64,000 nt of DNA from Hemerocallis citrina. Taxonomy: Eukaryota > Streptophyta > Magnoliopsida > Asparagales > Asphodelaceae. This document shows, one piece after another, positions 21,828 to 33,316 of the stretch (position 1 is the first letter of the stretch; every line of letters begins with the position of its first letter). Made by a program: the position numbers and the translations under genes. The notes beneath the pieces are model-generated. The model searched no databases and was not told where the DNA came from. It worked only from the letters and a program-made list of their open reading frames with translations. The stretch covers positions 1 to 64,000 of the forward strand of contig JACEHZ010000366.1 in the NCBI GenBank assembly GCA_017893485.1. The letters run 5' to 3'.

Positions 21828-22668
21828 TACAACTATAAGAATGGTTGAATCATATAATACAGTAAATATGAAGTTTACTGATACTGTAAACCAAAAGTTT
21901 ACAGACATATTTAAGGTTTGTCATGATCGGTTAGGTCATCCCGGTTCAACGATGATGCGGAAAATTATCGAGAAATCATGTAGTCATTCATTGAAAAACC
22001 AGAAGATTTTTTCAATCCCATGAATTTTCTTGTGTTGCTTATTCCAAAGGAAAGTTAATTACAAGGCCCTCACCAGCCAAAATAGAGAACGAATCACTAT
22101 CATTTTTAGAACGAATTTATGGTGATATATTCATCCCCCGTGTGGACCGTTTCGGTATTTTATGGTTCTAATTAACGCATCAACTCGATGGTCACATGTG
22201 TGTTTATCATCTTGTAATTTGGCTTTTGCAAGATTACTTGCACAAATAATTCAGTTGCGGGCATATTTTCCTGATTATCCGATAAAAACAATTCATCTTG
22301 ATAATGCTGATAAATTTACATCCCAATCTTTTATGAATTATTGTATGTCAATTGGGATAAAAGTAAAACATCTAGTAGCCTATGTTCACACTCAAAATGG
22401 TTTGGCAGAATCATTTATAAAATGGATCCAATGGATTTCTAGACCAATGCTTATAAAATTAAATCTCCCCGTTTGGGCCTGGGAACATACTGTTTTACAT
22501 GCAAAACAACTTATACGCATCCGGCCAACCAATTATAATGATAATTCTCCCTTACAATTGGTTCATGGTCAGGAACCAAATATTTCCCATTTACGAATTT
22601 TCGGATGTGCGGTATATGTCCCAATTAATCCACTACATTCTCGAAATAATAAAAAATGGAATAATTAA
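21828..22668 (+). pseudogene. Copia pol: GAG-pre-integrase and integrase core
   Basis: Begins inside the zinc-binding GAG-pre-integrase region (CHDRLGHPGSTMMRKI, 21917-21964) and, after a frame break at about 22020, continues as the integrase core: VLINASTRWSHV, HLDNADKFTSQSF, and HTQNGLAESFIKWIQ with the catalytic Glu region, ending with LRIFGCAVYVPI near 22625. The N-terminal gag and protease are missing because the Helitron-like block replaces them. Integrase joins the cDNA to chromosomal DNA. This copy is inactive: the first frame ends in a stop at 22021, and another frameshift follows near 22650. Confidence 0.8.
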
Positions 22669-24144
22669 TCCACCACAACGCACAAAAATAGGACCTCAAA
22701 GGAGGATGGGAATATATGTTGGGTATGAATCTCCATCTATAATCAAGTATATTGAACCGACGACTGGAGATTTGTTTATTGTAAGGTTTGCAGATTGTCA
22801 CTTTGATGAATCACCATTCCCAACATTAGGGGGAGATAATAAACAGTTGGAAAAAGAGATTTCATGGAATAAATTATCATTGAAAAGTTTAGATCCTCGA
22901 ACAAAAGAAAGTGAATTAGAAGTTCAAAGGATAATTCATTTGCAAGGTATTGCAAATCAACTGCCAGACGCATTTACTGACCACAAAAGAGTAACAAAAT
23001 CTCATATTCTAGCTGTAAATGCTCCTGTCAAAATTGATGTCTCTGAAGAACAACTTATAATTGCTAGTGAGTCTAAGGCACGCTTGAAGCGTGGTAGACC
23101 ACTTGGTTCCAAAGAAAAACATCCTCGAAAAAGAAAAGGAGCAAATAACCATGATTGTCAAATCGAGGATGTCTCTCCAGAAGAGACCATTGACATAGTT
23201 AATAATGAAGAGAATCAGGTACCTGAAATTAATGGAAATGAAGAGATCTCGATTAACTATGTCATTACGGGAAGAAGATGGGACCGGAATAATATAATTG
23301 TCGACAATATTTTTGTATATAATATAGCGCACGATATCATAAATGAAAACGAGGATCATGAACCTACCTCTGTGGAAGAGTGCAGAAATAGAAATGATTG
23401 GCCAAAATGGAAAGATGCAATTAAGTCTGAATTAGACTCGTTTGAAAAATGAAGAGTTTTTGGACCTGTAGTCCGAACACCAAAAGAGATCAAACCAGTA
23501 GGCTATAAATGGGTATTTGTACGAAAAAGAAATGAACGAAATGAGATTACTAGATATAAAGCACGACTTTTCGCACAAGGTTTTACCCAGATTCCTGGTG
23601 TTGATTATGAAGTGACATACTCCTGTGGTGGATGCAATAACATTTCGATATTTGATATGTCTGGCAGTGCATGAAAGACTTGAAATGCGCCTCATGGATG
23701 TGGTCACGGCCCATTTGTGTCGTTCGTTAGACCATGATATATATATATAAAAATCCCTGAAGGATTTAAAGTGCCAGAAGCACATAATGATAATTCTCGG
23801 GAAATTTACTCAGTTAAGTTAAACAAAGCATTATATGGATTGAAACAATCAGGACGGATGCGGTATAACCATCTGAGTGAATTTTTAATAAAAGAGGGTT
23901 ATAATAATGATCCTATATGCCCATGTGTGTTTATAAAAGTTTAGGATCAAAATTTGTTATAATTGTTGTTTATGTTGATGATTTAAATATCATCGGAACT
24001 CCTGAAGAGTTATTACAAGCCGTGCAATGTTTAAAGAGAGAATTTGAAATGAAAGACCTTGGAAAAACAAGATATTGTTTAGGTCTTCAAATTGAACATT
24101 TGAAAGGCATTGGAATTGCTTGGTCTTGGAGTACCATTTCTTAG
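22669..24144 (+). pseudogene. Copia pol: integrase C-terminus and reverse transcriptase
   Basis: From 22669 the frame reads MGIYVGYESPSIIKYIEP and a long basic linker (GRPLGSKEKHPRKRKG), then the RT start EECRNRNDWPKWKDAI to a stop at 23450. RT continues in other frames: FGPVVRTPKEIKPVGYKW, RYKARLFAQGFTQ, ALYGLKQSGRM, and the active-site VVYVDDLNIIG at 23965-23997. Several frameshifts and stops separate the parts. It is a plain decayed copia RT; the YVDD core is present but the protein cannot be made whole. Confidence 0.8.
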
Positions 24145-24980
24145 TGCAATATCAGTTTTGAAGAACTAATATATCTTATCAATAATAAATATTATGATAT
24201 ACCTTATGCGGTTGGTTTACTAGTAAGATGAAGTTCCTCTCCAACTCGAACTCATTGGACTGGTATGAAAGATAACTTCGAGGGACCATGGATATGGGAT
24301 TATATTATTCTAATTTGTCCATATCAGTTTTGATTGGTTATGCAAATGGAGAGTATTTATCATATCATTGTAAAGCCCGATATCAATCAAGAGATATTGG
24401 CTCCATGCGAGGCATAGATGTGTTTGTTTGATCGGTTAACTTTTTTATATATTTGGAGAACGTGTCATCCTCAATCGATCAAGAAGTACTCACAACGTTA
24501 TTTGAAGATAATACAGCTTTAAAGCTCAATAAAAGAAGGGTTTCTTCAAAGGCGATCAGCCGAAACATATTTCAGCAGAAATTCTTCTTCACTCATGTTT
24601 CAATTAAAAGGGTGAAATCATTGTTAACCAAATAGAATCAAGCCACAATCCAGAAGATTGCTCGCTATGACACTATCACCCCAACTTTTGGAAAGGATGG
24701 TAGAATTGATCGAGATTCGAGATACGACTTTTGAAAGTCCTAATCGGATGATCTCGTCAGGGGGAGAGATGATATGCGCTGCACTCTTTTTTTCCTTCAC
24801 CAAGTTTTGTCCCACTGGATTTTCTTAGTAAGGTTTTTAACGAGGTAGCATCTTCATTGCATATCATTGTTAAAGATTATGTACTTTTTTTTTTCTTCCT
24901 TCACTAGGGTTTTTCCCATTTGGATTTTATCTAGTAAGGTTTTAACGAGGCATATTCTTATTTACATTCAATAGACATTC
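24145..24980 (+). pseudogene. Copia RNase H remnant and 3' non-coding region
   Basis: Broken frames show pieces of the copia RNase H region: LFEDNTALKLNK (24498-24533), FFFTHVSIKR (24582-24611), then degenerate sequence and two T-rich copies of a CCTTCAC..GTTTT..CC segment (24790-24830 and 24897-24945) before the polypurine tract. Stops occur every few tens of codons. Confidence 0.6.
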
Positions 24981-24989
24981 AAGGGGGAG

Positions 24990-25252
24990 TGTTATAAATA
25001 AATTATTAAGTGTGAATTGTCTATTGAACTCCCCCCCCCCACTCATTCCACATTCTCCACCACCACCACTACATTCATTCATATTTATTCATATGTAATA
25101 ATTATATAATTGTCTCTTTGTATTCTTTATAAGCCTATAAATAGGCCATTGGGTGAATCATTTGTATATACATGAAAAACCTATGAATGAGAATAATCTT
25201 CCTTCCTCTCGTCTCGATTTTCTTTGTTTATTGTTTCCATTATTTTACAACA
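24990..25252 (+). repeat. 3' LTR of the copia element
   Basis: TGTTATAAATAAATTATTAA to TATTTTACAACA, 263 bp, directly after the polypurine tract AAGGGGGAG (24981-24989) and directly before TTAGA, the right copy of the target duplication. A TATA-like stretch (TTTATAAGCCTATAAATAGG) lies near 25127-25147. The same start is found at 13290, where the 5' LTR is cut after 91 bases. Confidence 0.85.
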
Positions 25253-25257
25253 TTAGA

Positions 25258-26070
25258 TTGTTTTTCACTTATTAAGAAGAGTAACCTTCTAGATTCAAAG
25301 TGATATTCTTCTTAACTAAAGATCTTAAATAAGGTAGGCCGAGTAAGATTTCATAATTGCCCTCGTAACTTTATTCAGATTATATATTCAAATTCTGTTT
25401 TGCTTTTAAATGAATAATTATTCGAGCACAAGTTGAAGTCTGATATAAAAATTATTTCTAAATTTTTAAAAAGTTCAATTTCACTAGAACCAAATAGAAG
25501 TATATAATATAAGGATAAATTTTAATAAACATACCCCATGTTTTTTGAGTTTGCAGATTACCCACCTCGTATCTTTTTTTTCCATTTGCAATTCGCACAC
25601 ATCTGCATGAAAATTTGATCACGTGACCATTTTCTATTAGCTTTGTTTGGGTTTTTTTTTCCTGAAATGCCCATAATTAATATAGGACTAATATAATCCT
25701 AATTATTATATGATTAATATATTTCTAATTAAAGGATAATGAGGAGGTGAGGGGTTTTCTTTAATTTTTTAAAATACTATTAAATATTAGCTTGAGATAT
25801 ACTATGTAATATAGACAGAGAGAGATAATCTATGATTAAATCACTAACTATAAGGATAAAATGGTTTGAAAACTTAAAACTAGAGGCGGAGATGTGCAAT
25901 CCGCAACCAAGTTTGCCAAATAGATAAGCAAACTGTCAAAAAAATTTTAAAAATAAATAAATTACAGTGCAAATGATCTGAAAACTTATGAAAGTTGTGA
26001 TAGGTTTATTGAAATTTACTCATAATATAATAAGAAGAACTAAAATAACTTACATTATGGTATGGAGGAG
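25258..26070. other. AT-rich sequence with no recognised feature
   Basis: About 0.8 kb between the copia element and the LINE tail. It is AT-rich, has no open frame of note and no repeat structure that I could see. It may be old host spacer or decayed transposon sequence. Confidence 0.4.
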
Positions 26071-26266
26071 TATTTTTTTTTTGAGGTTAAAGGTGGAATA
26101 ACGCCGCCCTATTTCATTAATAAGAAATTAATAAAACAACCCCGGTGTACCGGAGAAAATACAAAAGTAAAGTGCAGAAAATAGAACATAGCTCCCCAAC
26201 AATACCCTGGAGGGTGGGTCTAACCACACGTAAAAAAGTACAACCAAAGGTACAATAGATTGAAAT
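26071..26266 (-). mobile_element. LINE-like 3' tail fragment
   Basis: The segment opens with a T run (TTTTTTTTTT near 26071-26081), then GAGGTTAAAGGTGGAATAAC and CCTATTTCATTAATAAG. Read on the minus strand this looks like the 3' end and poly-A tail of a LINE, as at 41170 in this window. The Tat LTR begins at 26267, so the Tat element appears to have inserted in it. The assignment rests only on the general look of the sequence. Confidence 0.35.
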
Positions 26267-26884
26267 TGTTACCGCTGAATCTGGTGTGGAGGTAAACAGA
26301 TAGTATTTGTGGATTCTTGGAACACCTGAATAGCACACCTGAACCTGATCCGCCAAAGTTTGCCTGCTGACTCCTGCCGTTCACCTGCAAAACGTGTAAG
26401 ACACCGGGGTTGATCTCGGCGACGCACCCTCCGACGCTCCAGTTAGTAATCAGAAGTGATTATGAAAGAGCGTAAAACTGGCAAAAGATTGATTACCTCA
26501 TAACGGAGATGGATGGGGGTATTTATAGTCGTCTTTAGGGATCAGATTAGGAAGGTAATCCCTGTGAATCTGTTAAGGAAAAATCCTCATGACCAGATAA
26601 GGAATGTGATCCCTGATTTCCCGGTGACAGGATAGATACGAATCAGGGCCGTTGATTTGGCTGAATCAGAGACCCTAATTCTATCCTGCTGATCTAGGTC
26701 CGTTTCGGGTTAGGACCCATACCCAGTTGAGGTGGATCCGTTCGCGGGTTATTGGATCTTTGGAGAGGACATCCGGTAACCGCCTCAGACCCGGCTGCAA
26801 GTAAAATTACCGTTTTACCCCTGGGCTTCAAGATTCGTGCTCGATTTGGACGGTTCCGATTTAACCACATTTTTAGCCATATCA
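26267..26884 (-). repeat. 3' LTR of the second Tat element
   Basis: Runs from TGTTACCGCTGAATCTGG to AGCCATATCA on the plus strand (minus strand start TGATATGGCTAAAAATG). It matches the right LTR throughout the shared part. On the minus strand it has a TATA box, TATAAATA (26520-26527), and the Tat-type stretch GAGCGTCGGAGGGT with the GCCGAGATCAACCCCGG segment downstream. The pyrimidine-rich CCTCCCACTCCC (26889-26901) next to it is the complement of the polypurine tract. Confidence 0.8.
26520..26527 (-). promoter_or_regulatory. LTR TATA box (second Tat element, 3' LTR)
   Basis: Minus strand TATAAATA, followed by CCCCCATCCATCTCC. The right LTR has the same at 63679-63686, and the first element's LTR has CTATAAATACCCC once the MITE is removed. 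It is the expected core promoter of the element transcript. Confidence 0.6.
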
Positions 26885-27299
26885 CGAGCCTCCCACTCCC
26901 GAAGACTGAGTTTGATCAGCCTTTGAGGAGTAGTTTTACTGTTTTAATGGCTGGCGGAGTTGTACCGGAGTCCAAATGGAAGGCTTTGAATCTTTGAAGG
27001 AGGTAGTGTGGTGATTTTTCAAGTTGTTTGCACTCAAAGTTGTTCTTGAGCCTTTCTGAATGCTTGGTGATTGTTATCTATTTTTTCGGATTATTTGTTT
27101 AATTTTGCGAAGTGTAAACCGGTCGTTCGAGGGTCTTAACAACACGTTCTAGGTAATAATTTTTCGTTCAGGGACTCAAAAATGTACCCCCGAATTTATA
27201 ATTATTCCCTAGATTTTTTAGTTAATTTTTCCCAAATTTTTAGTAATTTTTTCACAATTTTTAAACAAATAAAACGATTAAAATAAATAAAAACTAATT

Positions 27300-28720
27300 T
27301 TTAATACCGATTTATGGCGTGGCGCGTCTGAGCCCTTCATCAATGTCGAGCACGTTTTTCTGGGCGATCGGACGATCCATGTTGCTCGGCAGATAGTTTC
27401 TCCGTATGAGAGGGTCGGTCCCTCGTCCCCTCGGCTCGGCAGTTCGGCGTTTAGCTCGAAATCTGCCGAACTACGTGGCAAGATCCTGAGCGTCCATCTT
27501 AGCGTGGATCCCCAAAAATGCTATCTTTTCATTTAGTGAATGTGGCGAGATCTTGAGCCGTCCATCACGCCGAGCACGTTTTTTGACAAGATCAAGCGGC
27601 TGAGGAGGGTCGCCGAGTTATTTCTCCATACGTGAGGGTCGGTCCCTTGTCCCCTCGGCTCGGCAGTTCAGGGTTTAGCTCGAAATCTGCCGAACTACGT
27701 GGCAAGATCCTGGGCGTCCATCTCAGCGCGGATCCCCAAAAAATGCTATCTTGTCGTTTAGTGAACGTGGCGAGATCTGAGCCGTCCATCACGCCGAGCA
27801 TGTTTTTTGACAGGATCCAGCGGCTGAGGAGGGTCGGCGAGTTATTTCTCCATATGTAAGGGTCGATCCCTCGTCCCCTCGGCTTGGCAGTTCGGTGGCG
27901 ACGTGCTTTGAAGGGTTCTGGCTTCGAACCGTCGCCACCTTCCGACTCAGTAGCTCGGTTACTTAGCCAAGCTGTTCGATAGCTCGGCTAGGTACACCGG
28001 TGGCCAAAAGCTCGGAAGGTATGCGTGGCTGGATCTGGGGCATCCATCACGGCGTGCATCATGAGAATGGGGTTCAGATCACGAGAAAACGTCATTTTGT
28101 CGTTTTGTGGTCGTGGCTCTATCTGAACCGTCCATCAAGATTTGACACGAATTTTGAAACGATCCAACGGTGGCTTAGCCTCGGGAGAATTTTTCTCCAT
28201 ATGTGAGGGTCGGTCCCTCGTCCCCTCGGCTCGGCAGTTCAGCGGCAGGTCGAGGTGTCGTTTTGCCGAGAGGTGGAGTTGGTTTTTTTGAAGAAACCTT
28301 GCTGAGTAGCCGCCACCCTCTGACCGAGTAGCTCGGTTGCTTAGCCAAGATGTTCGGTAGCTCGGCTAGGTAAACCGGTGACCGGAAGCTCAGAAGGTAC
28401 GCGTGGCTGGATCTGGGGCGTCCATCACGGCGTGCATCACGAGAATGGGGTTCAGATCACGAGAAAATCTGATTTTGTCATTTTGTAGGCGTGGCTCTAT
28501 CTGAACCGTCCATCAAGATTTGACATGAATTTTGAAACGATCCAACGGTGACTCAGCCTCGGGAGAATTTTTCTTCATGTGTGAGGGTCAGTCCCTCGTC
28601 CCCTCGGATCGGCAGTTCGGCGGCGACGTGCTTTGAAGGGTTCTGGCTTCGAACCGTCGCCACCTTCCGACTCAGTGGCTCGGTTGCTTAGCCAAGCTGT
28701 TCGGTAGCTCAGCTAGGCAC
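27300..28720. repeat. Tandem repeats between the 3' LTR and the antisense gene
   Basis: A repeated core GAGGGTCGGTCCCTCGTCCC plus CTCGGCTCGGCAGTTC occurs near 27410, 27640, 27857, 28205 and 28580. The first units are about 225 bases, carrying AAATCTGCCGAACTACGTGG; later ones are about 365 bases and carry GAACCGTCGCCACCTTCCGA and GGCGTGCATCA. Related sequence reappears near 32420-32760, on the other side of the antisense gene. Short frames here are repeat artefacts. Confidence 0.8.
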
Positions 28721-28855
28721 ACCGGTGGCCGAGTCATAGGCTTGAGCAATTTGGGGAATTTTTGTTTTGAAACGTCGCAATTCTCCGTTTTGGCGCTTTG
28801 CCTTCTCTTAGTGGGCTATTAAATGCTCAAGGAAGCCTAAACATCGCTTTGCGGT

Positions 28856-28863
28856 TATAAATT
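28856..28863 (+). promoter_or_regulatory. TATA box of the antisense gene, second copy
   Basis: TATAAATT, then CTCACTCCCCCACCCC, 223 bases before the first ATG (29079). The first element has TATAAATC at the matching place (9968-9975, minus). It is outside the LTRs and points against the element transcript, so the antisense gene probably has its own promoter. Confidence 0.6.
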
Positions 28864-29078
28864 CTCACTCCCCCACCCCAGAGCTCATTTCTCACTTTTC
28901 ACTTCAAGTTTTCACTTTTACTCTCTGCGTGCTCTGCTAGCGGCGATTTTAGCTCCAAGGCGGTTATGTTAGCTATCGAGTGGGCCAGGCGATTTCCGAC
29001 GAACTAATTCCGACCGTGAACGTCACTTCAAGGCCACATCACATCAAGGTCAGTTTCTTTGCCTTAGCTTTTTTAGAG

Positions 29079-31288
29079 ATGTCAAGGGTAGACTCGGGGA
29101 GTGAGGCCTCGTCCTCGGATGATAGTGGCGCCGAGGAGAGGAGACGAATGGAGATCCAAAGAAAGGGGAAGGAGGTGGCCGGGTTGTCCGTGGCTGAGGT
29201 GAAAAAGAAGAAGGCAGTGACCCGATCTCCTGTAGTCGAGGAGATCGTGGAGACCGAGAGGCGAGCCCCTGAGATGGGCCGGTACCCCAGTGTACTGTCC
29301 GGCCATGCCGGAGTAAGGCGTTATGAGGGCGACCTTATGAAGAAGGCGATCATAGGTCAGTCGGCAGTCTACAAGGAGAACAACCCGGTTCTGACCACCG
29401 AGGTGGACGAGATTGCGTCGGTACTATCTGAGAGGGACCTGCTCTGGATCAGAAAAGGGTTCGCCATCCCTCCGGAGTACAAGCTGATCCTCTCCGGTCC
29501 TGGGATGCGAACAAACTCCAAACTGTCGTCGTCGGATATGTGCATGTTTGACTACGACTCACTGAACGCCGGATTACGCTTTCCTCTGCACCCCTTTGTG
29601 TTAGAGGTCCTCCAGTGGTACTGCTTGGCACCGACCCAGTTCATGCCGAACACCTGGCGACACATGAATGCCTTCTTGCTATAGTGCCGCAACGCCGAGG
29701 TCGAGCCAGACTTAACGATCCTTCGGAGCATGTATCGGGTGCACCGGATGCACAAGACCGAGCATCGCTACTACCTATCACCCAGGAAAGGCGTTCAGAT
29801 TATAGAGAATCCGGACTCGATCAAAGGTTGGAAGGAGAAGTTCTTCTTGTTGAGGGAGCCTTCGATGCTGAAGACTCCGACTCAGTGGAAAGTAGAGGTG
29901 CCACAGTTTGCGAGGGTCGACCCGATACTGACTGCGGCCGAGGAGGAAGTGGTGGGGAAGATCATGGCTCTCCCCATGTTGAGCTGGAGGGAAATGACAG
30001 AGGAGGTGCTACACTGGTCGGGCCTCAGTCCGATCGACCCGAGTACGCTCCTGACATCTCGTAATATATTTTGTTTTTTAAGTTTTTAGCTCGTTTCGCT
30101 AACTCGCTGTTTGTTTTTTTGTTTGGAACAGAAGCACCGAAGATGGACTTTCTGGGGATGATGAACGAGCGAGGCAAGGTTGCCAACGGAAGGAAGAGGA
30201 AGAGGCCGAGCACGACAGCTTCGTCCGACCGGCCCTCTAAGGTTCCTTCGGCAGTTGCTCCGCCTACTACCGTTGCTGAGGTCCCCTCGACAGCGGTGGT
30301 CGTTGCCGTCGACCCCTCGGCCCCTGCTGCATCTGCCGCAGTCGGTGAGGCCTTCGACGTTTCGGCGGCGCTGTCGCTCCAGGCTCCGCCCCTGACTACC
30401 CACGCCGAGGAGATCCTGGCCGAACAGCACAGGAAGCTGTTCATTCCGAACTGGCGAGTCAAGAACCACGACGGCTTCCTCGGGGACTCGCAGATGTGCA
30501 TGCAGGCCGTCAAGCACTTGGAGACCCCGAAGGATCGAGCCTCATTGAAGGCGGGGACGACTAGCGATGACACCTACGAAGTCCCTCGGTCGCTTATGTC
30601 GGTAAGTTTTGTATTCATTTTTCTTGAGAATTTCTTAAGTCTGCCGTTCAGCTTTTACTTTGTTCTTATTCTCTTTTTGCTTCGGCAGGCCACTTGTCAC
30701 TTCGGCCATCTCCTTCAAGCGTTGGCCGAACAGGAGAAGGAGTTGAAGGCCACCAGCGATAAGGACATGGTGGACAAGGTGAGCGCGGTTCGGCAGCTCG
30801 AGGCAGAGCAGAGACGCGCGGATGGCTTGGAGGTTCGGGTCGTCGACCTTGAGGCGGACCTGGAACGAGCGAAGGGGCGGATTGCTGAGGAGGTTGCCAA
30901 AGTCGCCAAAGCTGCCGAGGAGCTGGCGGCATCGGCGAAGGCCCTGGCGGTGGTGAAGGTGGAGAAGGACGCCGTGGCGGCGGTGATCAGGGCCGAACTC
31001 AAGGCCGAGGCGAAGGCGCACATGGCCTCGAACATGGAGAAGTCCTACAAGAGGGCGCTCGACCATGTCCAGGACCGCGTCTCCGGCTTTCAGCGGGTCG
31101 GATACAGGCTGTGGCCCGGAGCTGCGGTAGAGGGCGAAGAGGAGGAAGGCGAAGAGGAGGAAGGTGACGACGAGGAGGAGGTGGTCCCTAAGGCTGCGGT
31201 GACCGACCCCCAGGTCAGGGTGACGGGGAATGAGGGGCCGTCTGGCGAGGCACCTGTGGTCGAGCCGACGGCGCAGGTGGACCCCTGA
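29079..31288 (+). CDS. Tat antisense gene: gypsy-type-transposon-domain protein with coiled coil (two introns, one nonsense codon)
   Basis: Runs against gag-pol. I infer three exons, 29079-30060, 30132-30601 and 30689-31288; all junctions are GT/AG, and the summed length is 684 codons including the stop. Order in the protein: Ser/Asp-rich N-terminus (MSRVDSGSEASSSDDSG); a conserved domain with AGLRFPLHPFVLEVLQWYC and HKTEHRYYLSPRKG, of the kind catalogued as putative gypsy-type transposon; the block HRKLFIPNWRVKNHDGFLGD; a coiled coil of about 110 residues; NMEKSYKRALDHV; and an acidic tail ending VDP. One TAG at 29682-29684 interrupts exon 1. Both introns match the first copy. Biochemical role is unknown; the family link is from memory. 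ATG 29079 is chosen because upstream frame lacks an ATG. Confidence 0.75.
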
Positions 31289-31461
31289 TCTCCTCGTCTT
31301 TTGTAATTTTGTTTTTTCTCTTCTTTTTTTTAAAAAAAAATGTAAAACCTTTTTGCGGACTGGCCACCGCCTCTTCTTTATGAATGAAAATCTTATTTCA
31401 AATTTGTCTAAGTGTTTGGCTCGGTCTTTAGTCTTCCAATTGTGACGTTCTCATCTTTCAG

Positions 31462-32177
31462 ATCCTCGAACATGCTCTAGATACCGCGGCAGCTCGGCGT
31501 CGTGCTGAACTGTTTAAGCAGTCTCGTGAGGCTCGCCTCGAGGGTGAGATCGAGCTGATCAGGAGAGTATCGATCAACGTGGAGAAGAAGAACAGCGAGC
31601 TGCTGACCGAGGTTCACCACTTATGGATAGTCGAGGAGGAGCTCTCGACGAAGGAGGAAGAGCTGGCCTCGGCGCTGGCCGAGCGAGACGAGCTCGCGAA
31701 GAAGGTCGAGCAGCTGCAGAGGGTCACGGTCGACAAGAGCATCGAGGTGACCAATTTGCATCACATTATATCTGATAGTGCTGAGTACCCGTGTTCGGCG
31801 AAACTCCCTCGATTCAAGATACTGGTTAAGGACGACACCTTGAAAGATAGGATCGTTGAGCTCGAGGAGGAGGTGGCTTGTCTGAAGCCTCAGCCCGTGA
31901 GACTAATGTCCGCAGCACCTCGTGCACTCGTGAGGAGAGAGAGCGAGGGATCTCCTTTTACGAGCTCGCAACTCGTGCTCCCGTCGTTGGTCGGACTGCG
32001 GCCGATGCCCAAAGTGGTGTAGCTGTTAGCTCGAGCGGAGCCTCCGTCGGGGCCACTGTTAGGGTTAGCGGCGAAGAGGCATCCCGGTTCATCGGCCTAA
32101 AGATGAGTTTGGAGATGAAGAGACGAAAACCCCGAGTGTCTCTGAATCGGAATGTCCCCATTCCGAGGAGGCGCTGA
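31462..32177 (+). CDS. Tat antisense ORF 2 (coiled-coil protein), second copy, frameshifted
   Basis: Starts after an acceptor-like CATCTTTCAG at 31461 and encodes a coiled coil (ILEHALDTAAARRRAELFKQ, then VEKKNSELLTEVHHLW and ELASALAERDELAKKVEQL), a segment with PRFKILVKDDTLKDRIVELE, then, after a frame change near 31890-31905, NVRSTSCTREERER and a Ser/Gly-rich tail to a stop at 32175-32177. The first element has the same blocks at 291-1062. It could be a downstream exon of the preceding gene, if an unusual donor just before the VDP stop is used, or an independent ORF. Function unknown. Confidence 0.6.
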
Positions 32178-32810
32178 ACAAGTTGTACTGAGCTTTTGAT
32201 TTCTTGCATCAACCTTTTTATCTTTTCTGTCGTAACTTCTCGCACTGTAAATTTATCAAGTTGTTTTAATGAAATCGATGTTTGTCCGCTCATTGCTGTA
32301 CCGTAGTTGCCTTATTCTTGAAACGAACCGTAAGAACCAATAGTTAGCTTCTTCGAGCGTTCTAACCGTGGAACTCTTCTCTTAGCTGTAGAACTTTAAC
32401 TCTTTGCTCGGGGTATACCGAGGCAACCTTGTACTTCGGTAGTACGCACTCCTCGGTCGCTCGGTTCGAGATACTGAGGGAGTGCAGCCGAGCCGAGCGT
32501 CGGAATCCGAACTCGCCGTTAACACGTGGCTCAATTTGGACGGCCGATCACGATCACGGCATGAATCACGAGGCAGGAGGCTCGAGTTTCGAGAAAATGC
32601 TATCTTATCATTTTGTGGATACGTGGCACGATCTGATCCGTTCATTAGTCCTAGTGCGCATTTTGAGACGATCCAACGGTGAAATTGGTTCGACGGAATT
32701 TTTTTCCATATGTGGAGGTCGGTTCCTCGTCCGCTCGGTTCGGGATACCGAGGGCCTGCAGCCGGTGTGCCTAGCCGAGCCGAACGTGGGACTCCAAATC
32801 ATCGTTGGAG

Positions 32811-33160
32811 TTGTTCAACGGTTGTGGGAGCAGTTCCGAATGGCGAACTACTTCTAGCTCGCTTAAGAGCGAACTTGCGAAGTAGAATCGAGACAAGTGT
32901 TAGACTCCGAACCATCGGTTGGGTTGTTCAACGGTTGTGGGAGCAGTTCCGAATGGCGAACTACTTCTAGCTCGCTTAGGAGCGAACTTGCGAAGTAGAA
33001 TCGAGCCAAGTGTTGGACTCCGAACCATCGGTTGGATTGTTCAACGGTTGTGGGAGCAGTTCCGAATGGCGAACTACTTCTAGCTCGCTTAGGAGCGAAC
33101 TTGCAAAGTAGAATCGAGCCAAGTGTTGGACTCCGAACCATCGGTTGGGTGAAGAGCAAA
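32811..33160. repeat. Three tandem copies of a 114-bp unit
   Basis: Near-identical units start at about 32811, 32925 and 33039, each opening with GTTGTTCAACGGTTGTGGGA and closing with CTCCGAACCATCGGTTGG. Each contains inverted pieces: AGCTCGCTT/AAGAGCGAACT and ACTACTTC/GAAGTAG. The copies differ at only a few sites, so the amplification is recent. Position: between the antisense gene end and the pol end of the Tat element. Confidence 0.85.
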
Positions 33161-33316
33161 ACAGAGATATATTTGTACAAGTAAAGTAAGAAAAAAAAAC
33201 TCTTTATTGAAGATTACTAGTCGACCGCTTCTGGGTTACGAGCCGTTATTACAAATGATAAATAAAGAGGGAAGATACAGGGGATAGGAGAGGAACGGTT
33301 CGACGTCTCGAAATAC

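Larger units (their letters stand above)
13290..25252 (+). mobile_element. Ty1/copia retrotransposon remnant, interrupted
   Basis: The left end (TGTTATAAATAAATTATTAA at 13290) and the 3' LTR start (24990) are identical over about 50 bases and differ by few changes over 90. The whole is flanked by a perfect 5-bp target duplication, TTAGA, at 13285-13289 and 25253-25257. Only 91 bases of the 5' LTR remain; the rest of it, the PBS, gag and protease are missing, and an 8.4-kb Helitron-like block takes their place. Decayed integrase, RT and RNase H follow, then AAGGGGGAG as polypurine tract and a 263-bp 3' LTR. The lineage within copia is not assigned. Confidence 0.75.

Noticed and set aside
30025..31066. 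Minus-strand frames (182, 143 and 106 codons)
   Set aside because: Shadows of the GC-rich exons 2 and 3 of the antisense gene; repeats of Ser/Ala/Arg only.
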